Positions 60,390-64,000 of a stretch of DNA of 64,000 nucleotides are shown here, piece after piece. The notes below the pieces were generated by a model that was not told the origin of the DNA, searched no databases, and was given only the letters and a program-made list of their open reading frames with translations. The stretch's first letter is position 1, and the number at the start of each line of letters is the position of its first letter. Position numbers and translations under genes: made by a program. This stretch comes from Streptomyces cellulosae. Lineage in GTDB: Bacteria > Actinomycetota > Actinomycetes > Streptomycetales > Streptomycetaceae. The stretch covers positions 248,001-312,000 of the forward strand of contig NZ_JOEV01000001.1 in assembly GCF_000721105.1 (NCBI RefSeq), in the 5' to 3' direction.

Positions 60390-61015
60390 GCCAGCACCAC
60401 GAGTTGGGCCCGGTCCCGCACGCCCAGTTTGACCATGGTGCGGCTGACGTGGGTTTTCGCGGTGAGCGGGCTGACGACCAGGCGGCGGGCGATCTCGTCG
60501 TTCGACAGGCCGATGCCGACCAGGGCCATCACCTCCCGTTCCCGTTCGGTGAGTTCGGCGAGCGTACCGGTGGCGGCCGGTTCCTTGGAGCGGGCCGCGA
60601 ACTCGGCGATCAGGCGTCGGGTCACGCCCGGCGAGAGCAGCGCGTCGCCGCCGACCACCGCCCGTACGGCGCGCAGGAGTTCCTCGGGCTCGGTGTCCTT
60701 GACGAGGAAGCCGGAGGCGCCCGAACGAATCGCCTCGAAGACGTACTCGTCGATTTCGAAGGTGGTGAGCATGACCACCTTGACCTCGGTCAGGGCGGGG
60801 TCGTCCGTGATCCGCCGGGTCGCGGCGAGGCCGTCCAGCAGCGGCATGCGGATGTCCATCAGGACGACGTCGGGGCGCAGTTCGCGTACCGCGCGCAGCG
60901 CCTCCTCGCCGTCGGAGGCCTCCCCGGCCACCTCGAGGTCCGGCTGGGCGTCGAGCAGCGCCCGGAAGCCGGCCCGTACCAGTGACTGGTCGTCGGCGAG
61001 CAGTACCCGGATCAC
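60350..61015 (-). CDS. NarL/LuxR-type response regulator
   Basis: 221 residues, GTG start overlapping the kinase stop (GTGA). Receiver domain with acidic pocket DDQ, phospho-acceptor Asp 54 (VVLMDIRMP), Thr in MLTTF and Lys in FLVKD; C-terminal LuxR helix-turn-helix LTEREREVMALVGIGLSNDEIARRLVVSPLTAKTHVSRTM. Partner of the kinase encoded upstream. Targets unknown. Confidence 0.95.
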   Translation of the reverse strand: MIRVLLADDQSLVRAGFRALLDAQPDLEVAGEASDGEEALRAVRELRPDVVLMDIRMPLLDGLAATRRITDDPALTEVKVVMLTTFEIDEYVFEAIRSGASGFLVKDTEPEELLRAVRAVVGGDALLSPGVTRRLIAEFAARSKEPAATGTLAELTEREREVMALVGIGLSNDEIARRLVVSPLTAKTHVSRTMVKLGVRDRAQLVVLAYESGLVRPGWLG

Positions 61016-62256
61016 CGGTCGGCCTCCTTCGGCTTCGGCTTCACCTTCAGCGGCAGCACGGCCAGCACCCGGAACCCTCCGTCGGCGCGCGGTCCCGCCT
61101 CGATCGTGCCACCCAGCGCGGCCGCCCGCTCCCGCATTCCGGCCAGCCCGTTGCCGCTGCCGCCCGCGTCGTCGCCGGTCGCGGGTCCGTCGTCGTCGAT
61201 ACGGAGCCGTAGCGCGCCGGCGTCGTGATCGAGCCGTACGCGCGCGTTGCGTGATCCGGAGTGCCGTACGACGTTGGTGAGGGCTTCCTGGACGATGCGG
61301 AAGACCGCGAGGTCCGTGCCGGGGGCGAGCCGGGGCGGGGTCCCTTCCACCTCGACGGTGAGGCCCGCGCCCGCCGCCTGCTCCACCAGTTCGGGCAGCC
61401 GGTCGAGGCCGGGCGCGGGAGCGCGGGGCGCGGCGCCGGGGGTGCGGAGGGTGTCGAGGACCTGGCGGACCTCGCCGAGGGCTTCCTTGCTGGCGGCCTT
61501 GATGGTGGTGAGCGCGGTGCGCGCCTGTTCGGGGTCCGTGTCGAGGAGGGCGAGGCCGACACCGGCCTGCACGTTGATCACGGAGATGCTGTGGGCGAGG
61601 ACGTCGTGCAGTTCGCGGGCGATGCGCAGCCGTTCCTCGTCGGCGCGCCGCCGCGCGGCCTGCGCGCGCTCGGCCCGCTCACGGGCCCACTGCTCCCGTC
61701 GGGTGCGGGCGAGTTCGGAGACCGCGACGATCGCCACCGTCCAGGTGGCGATCACGATCTCCTGTCCCCAGGAGGCGTTCTGGTCCCCGGACGGCGGCAG
61801 CCATCGGTACAGCCAGTGCGCCACCAGCACATGCCCCGCCCAGAGCATCCCCAGTGCCGCCCACGCGGCCCGGCGGTGCCCCGCGACGACGGCGCTGAAG
61901 CAGGCCAGGGCGACGGTCAGGAAGACCGGTCCGTACGGGTATCCGGCGCCGAGATAGACCATGGCGGCAGCCGCCGTACCGAACGCGACGGCCACCGGAT
62001 ACCGCAGCCGCCACAGCAGCAGGCCCGACCCCGCCACCAGGAGTACGCGCGCGAAGGTGTCGAGAGGCTCGCGATGGCCATCCTGCGCATGTGCCGCGAA
62101 GGTGGAGCCGCCGAGTACGAACACGGTGAGCAGCACGGTGGACAGCCAGGGCCAGTGGGCCCGTCGCTCCTCGTCCCAGCGGTTCCACCAGGACGGCCCG
62201 TGCCGCCACCACTGGGGCGGGCCGCCCCCGCGTCCGCGCTGCACGTCCTCGTCCAT
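61012..62256 (-). CDS. Sensor histidine kinase (NarL-type, HisKA_3)
   Basis: About 414 residues from the ATG at 62256, seven bases after TAGCGT (62264-62269), a leaderless arrangement that decides the start over the longer frame to 62283. About five or six membrane helices (residues 25-165) form the sensor. The HisKA_3 dimerisation helix holds the phospho-His in RELHDVLAHSISVINVQAG, and the ATPase has FRIVQEALTNVVRHS and RIDDDGP. Operon with the response regulator. Confidence 0.93.
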   Translation of the reverse strand: MDEDVQRGRGGGPPQWWRHGPSWWNRWDEERRAHWPWLSTVLLTVFVLGGSTFAAHAQDGHREPLDTFARVLLVAGSGLLLWRLRYPVAVAFGTAAAAMVYLGAGYPYGPVFLTVALACFSAVVAGHRRAAWAALGMLWAGHVLVAHWLYRWLPPSGDQNASWGQEIVIATWTVAIVAVSELARTRREQWARERAERAQAARRRADEERLRIARELHDVLAHSISVINVQAGVGLALLDTDPEQARTALTTIKAASKEALGEVRQVLDTLRTPGAAPRAPAPGLDRLPELVEQAAGAGLTVEVEGTPPRLAPGTDLAVFRIVQEALTNVVRHSGSRNARVRLDHDAGALRLRIDDDGPATGDDAGGSGNGLAGMRERAAALGGTIEAGPRADGGFRVLAVLPLKVKPKPKEADR

Positions 62257-62377
62257 GACGGCCACGCTAGACGCCGACCGCACCCCGCGGCGTCCGCCGG
62301 ACGCGGTGAGCGGGCGTACTCCCCGTGAAGTACGCCCGGCACGGCGCCGACGGTAGGTGCCGACGGTTTTGGGCGGG

Positions 62378-63085
62378 TCACGCCTGCGCGGGGACCTCCA
62401 GCCCCACGCCGTGCGCGAGCCGGGTCACCGCGTACCGGAAGAACGGCTCGCGGTCCTCCACGACTCGGTTGAACGAGCCGAACAGTTCGAACCCGATCAG
62501 CCCGTACAGCTCGGCCCAGGCCGCCACGAGGGCCGCGACCGTCTCGGGCGGGAGATCGGGGGCATGGTCGGCGGCCATGCGCGCGGCCTCGGCCCGCAGC
62601 TCCGCCGGCAGCGGGGGGCCGGCGGCCAGGTGGTGGCCCTCGCGTGCGGCGCGGAGGATGCCGATGAAGACGAGGGCGACGCGGGAGGCGGCCGGGATCG
62701 TGGCGTCCGGTGCGACGTAGCCGGGCACCGGCGATCCGTAGATCAGCGCGTACTCGTGCGGATGGGCCAGTGCCCAGCCGCGCACGGCCTCGCAGACGGC
62801 GGTCCAGCGCTGCGCGGGACCGGCGTCCGCGAGTGCGTCGTGGGCCGCTTCCGCGCTCTCCCCCATGGAGTCGTAGGCATCGATGATGAGAGCGGTCAGC
62901 AGCTCGTCCCGGCTCGGGAAGTAGCGGTACAGCGCGGAGGAGACCATGCCGAGTTCGCGGGCCACCGCGCGCAGCGAGAGTTTGGCGGCACCTTCGGCCG
63001 CGAGCTGTCTGCGGGCCTCGTCCTTGATGGCCGCGGTGACTTCCATCCTGGCTCGCGCGCGGGCGCCGGGTGCGGTGCTGCTCAT
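62378..63085 (-). CDS. TetR-family transcriptional regulator
   Basis: 235 residues from the ATG at 63085; AACACT lies six bases upstream, so probably leaderless. N-terminal helix-turn-helix AAIKDEARRQLAAEGAAKLSLRAVARELGMVSSALYRYFPSRDELLTALI, then a TetR_C_13-like ligand domain. Divergent from a nitroreductase-family gene across three palindromes. Confidence 0.93.
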   Translation of the reverse strand: MSSTAPGARARARMEVTAAIKDEARRQLAAEGAAKLSLRAVARELGMVSSALYRYFPSRDELLTALIIDAYDSMGESAEAAHDALADAGPAQRWTAVCEAVRGWALAHPHEYALIYGSPVPGYVAPDATIPAASRVALVFIGILRAAREGHHLAAGPPLPAELRAEAARMAADHAPDLPPETVAALVAAWAELYGLIGFELFGSFNRVVEDREPFFRYAVTRLAHGVGLEVPAQA

Positions 63086-63121
63086 GGGTTCAGTGTTCCA
63101 TGAAAAACAGAGCACTGCACA

Positions 63122-63215
63122 CAAAAGAGAGCGCTGCTCTTGTTTTGTGGCACCGACGCGGGCACACTGAACACATCGAACGAGAGCAGTGCTCACAAAA
63201 GCGAGCGGCGCTCTC
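63122..63215. promoter_or_regulatory. TetR operator palindromes
   Basis: AGAGCgctGCTCT at 63128-63140 is flanked by CAAAA and TTTTG, giving a 25-bp dyad. A second palindrome GAGCAgTGCTC lies at 63184-63194 and a third, GAGCGgCGCTC, at 63203-63213. They occupy the 148-bp gap between the TetR and nitroreductase genes. Confidence 0.75.
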
Positions 63216-63233
63216 TCTCATCCTGGGGGTTCC

Positions 63234-63683
63234 ATGTCCACGCACGTCCAGAAGCCCGGCTGGTTCACCGTCAACGTCCTCAACCGTGCCGTCGCATGGA
63301 TGACCCGCCGGGGCATGAGTGTCTGGGGCTCCCGGGTGCTGGCGGTCCGCGGCCGCAAGAGCGGTGAGTGGCGGACCACGCCGGTGAACCTGCTGACCGT
63401 GGACGGACAGCAGTACCTGGTCGCTCCGCGCGGGCACGTCCAGTGGACGCACAACATGCGCGCGGCCGGCGGCGGGCAGCTTCGCCTCGGCAAGAACGCG
63501 GAATCGTTCACCGCGACCGAGGTGACCGACGACGACAAGGTCCCGCTGCTGCGCGCCTACCTCAAGCGCTGGAAGGCCGAGGTCGGGGTCTTCTTCAACG
63601 GCGTCGGCCCGGACTCCTCCGACGCCGACCTGCGTCGTATCGCCCCCGACCACCCGGTCTTCCGGATCACCGTCACCCGGTGA
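63234..63683 (+). CDS. Nitroreductase/deazaflavin (F420)-dependent family protein (Ddn-like)
   Basis: 149 residues from the ATG with GGGGG upstream. Split-barrel fold of the DUF385/Ddn family: VLAVRGRKSGEWRTTPVNLLTVDGQQYLVAPRGHVQWTHNMRAAGGGQLRL. Typical members reduce quinones or nitro groups with F420H2. It probably belongs to a TetR-controlled detoxification unit. The 3' end overlaps the convergent partial gene by 11 bp. Confidence 0.88.
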   Translation: MSTHVQKPGWFTVNVLNRAVAWMTRRGMSVWGSRVLAVRGRKSGEWRTTPVNLLTVDGQQYLVAPRGHVQWTHNMRAAGGGQLRLGKNAESFTATEVTDDDKVPLLRAYLKRWKAEVGVFFNGVGPDSSDADLRRIAPDHPVFRITVTR

Positions 63684-64000
63684 CCTCGCCTGCCGCGGGC
63701 TCCACGGGCCGGCGGTCCAGCGCGGTCAGCGCCCGCTGGGCGAAGGGATGCGAGCGGACGAGCTCGCCCAGCGAGGTCGCGCCGCGAGTGATGTCCGCGA
63801 ACGCCTTCCAGGCCGGCCGGAAGCCGGTGAGCGCCGCGTGGAACAGGCCCGGCCGCCGCTCGAACACCGTCAGCATGCTCTTGCCGACGGCCATCTCGAC
63901 GCCGAGCCCCGCCTTGATGGCGAACGCGTAGTTCAGGGCCTGACGCCGGGCGTCCACCGCGTCGTGTGCCTCCGCGATCCTGACCGCCCACTCCCCCGCG
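63673..64000 (-). CDS. Unidentified protein, C-terminal fragment (5' end outside window)
   Basis: The frame is open from the window edge to the stop at 63673, giving the last 108 residues. The segment contains AFAIKAGLGVEMAVGKSMLTVFERRPGLFHAALTGFRPAWKAFADITRG and is helical without membrane segments. I do not recognise the family from this tail. Confidence 0.6.
   Translation of the reverse strand, partial: AGEWAVRIAEAHDAVDARRQALNYAFAIKAGLGVEMAVGKSMLTVFERRPGLFHAALTGFRPAWKAFADITRGATSLGELVRSHPFAQRALTALDRRPVEPAAGEVTG

Noticed and set aside
1-64000. Mobile elements, integrase or attachment sites that could explain the inserted blocks.
   Set aside because: No transposase, integrase, tRNA gene or flanking direct repeats were found on either strand.

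Overview
The window looks like a piece of a Streptomyces (or close relative) chromosome. The DNA is very GC-rich with strong third-position GC. It carries a complete CvnA-B-C-D 'conservon', three enzymes of deazaflavin (F420)-type families, a mycothiol-dependent isomerase-family protein and a small Streptomyces-type membrane protein. Many genes near the right end begin directly after a TAnnnT-like -10 box, as leaderless actinobacterial mRNAs do. There are no rRNA or tRNA genes, no transposase and no CRISPR array that I can see.

About 1-42.6 kb is dominated by one large CoA-thioester catabolic supercluster, in three blocks (1-5.6, 10.5-21.9 and 27.0-42.6 kb). It holds a GMC alcohol oxidase/dehydrogenase, an aldehyde dehydrogenase, two ANL-type CoA ligases plus a small ANL-like protein, a class III CoA transferase, six acyl-CoA dehydrogenases (one translationally coupled pair), three crotonases, three short-chain dehydrogenases, two thiolase-fold/DUF35 modules, an ACMSD-type amidohydrolase, two luciferase-like F420/flavin oxidoreductases, a hot-dog thioesterase, a DoxX protein and a dedicated ETF beta/alpha pair. 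Together they can activate a carboxylated or alcohol-bearing substrate, dehydrogenate, hydrate and oxidise it, cleave it by retro-Claisen or retro-aldol chemistry and pass electrons through the ETF. The set resembles steroid side-chain, steroid-ring or terpenoid degradation, but the substrate cannot be read from the sequence. A GntR/FCD regulator (5.7 kb) and a recurrent AT-rich element with core TAACTNATT in the promoter gaps suggest a shared regulon.

Two unrelated blocks interrupt the supercluster. One is the conservon cvnABCD (6.5-10.4 kb). The other is a carbohydrate island (22.0-27.0 kb): a secreted GH76 alpha-1,6-mannanase-like protein, a decayed DeoR-family regulator and a three-gene ABC sugar importer.

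42.8-50.9 kb is a self-contained glycoside-use locus: a LacI regulator, a 1338-residue GH106-like glycoside hydrolase, an MFS transporter and an L-arabinose/L-fucose isomerase-like enzyme, tied together by three LacI-type operators. 51-64 kb is ordinary accessory chromosome: a YcnI-type copper protein with a His-rich membrane protein, MerR plus methyltransferase, an expansin-like secreted protein, a decayed MFS gene, an intact MFS transporter, a mycothiol-type protein, a MarR/DHA2 drug-export pair, a DUF6332-like protein, a NarL-type two-component system, a TetR/nitroreductase pair and a gene that runs off the right edge. Several short tandem repeats (9-28 bp units) sit in and between genes, the most striking being a 27-bp array at 41.15-41.46 kb.
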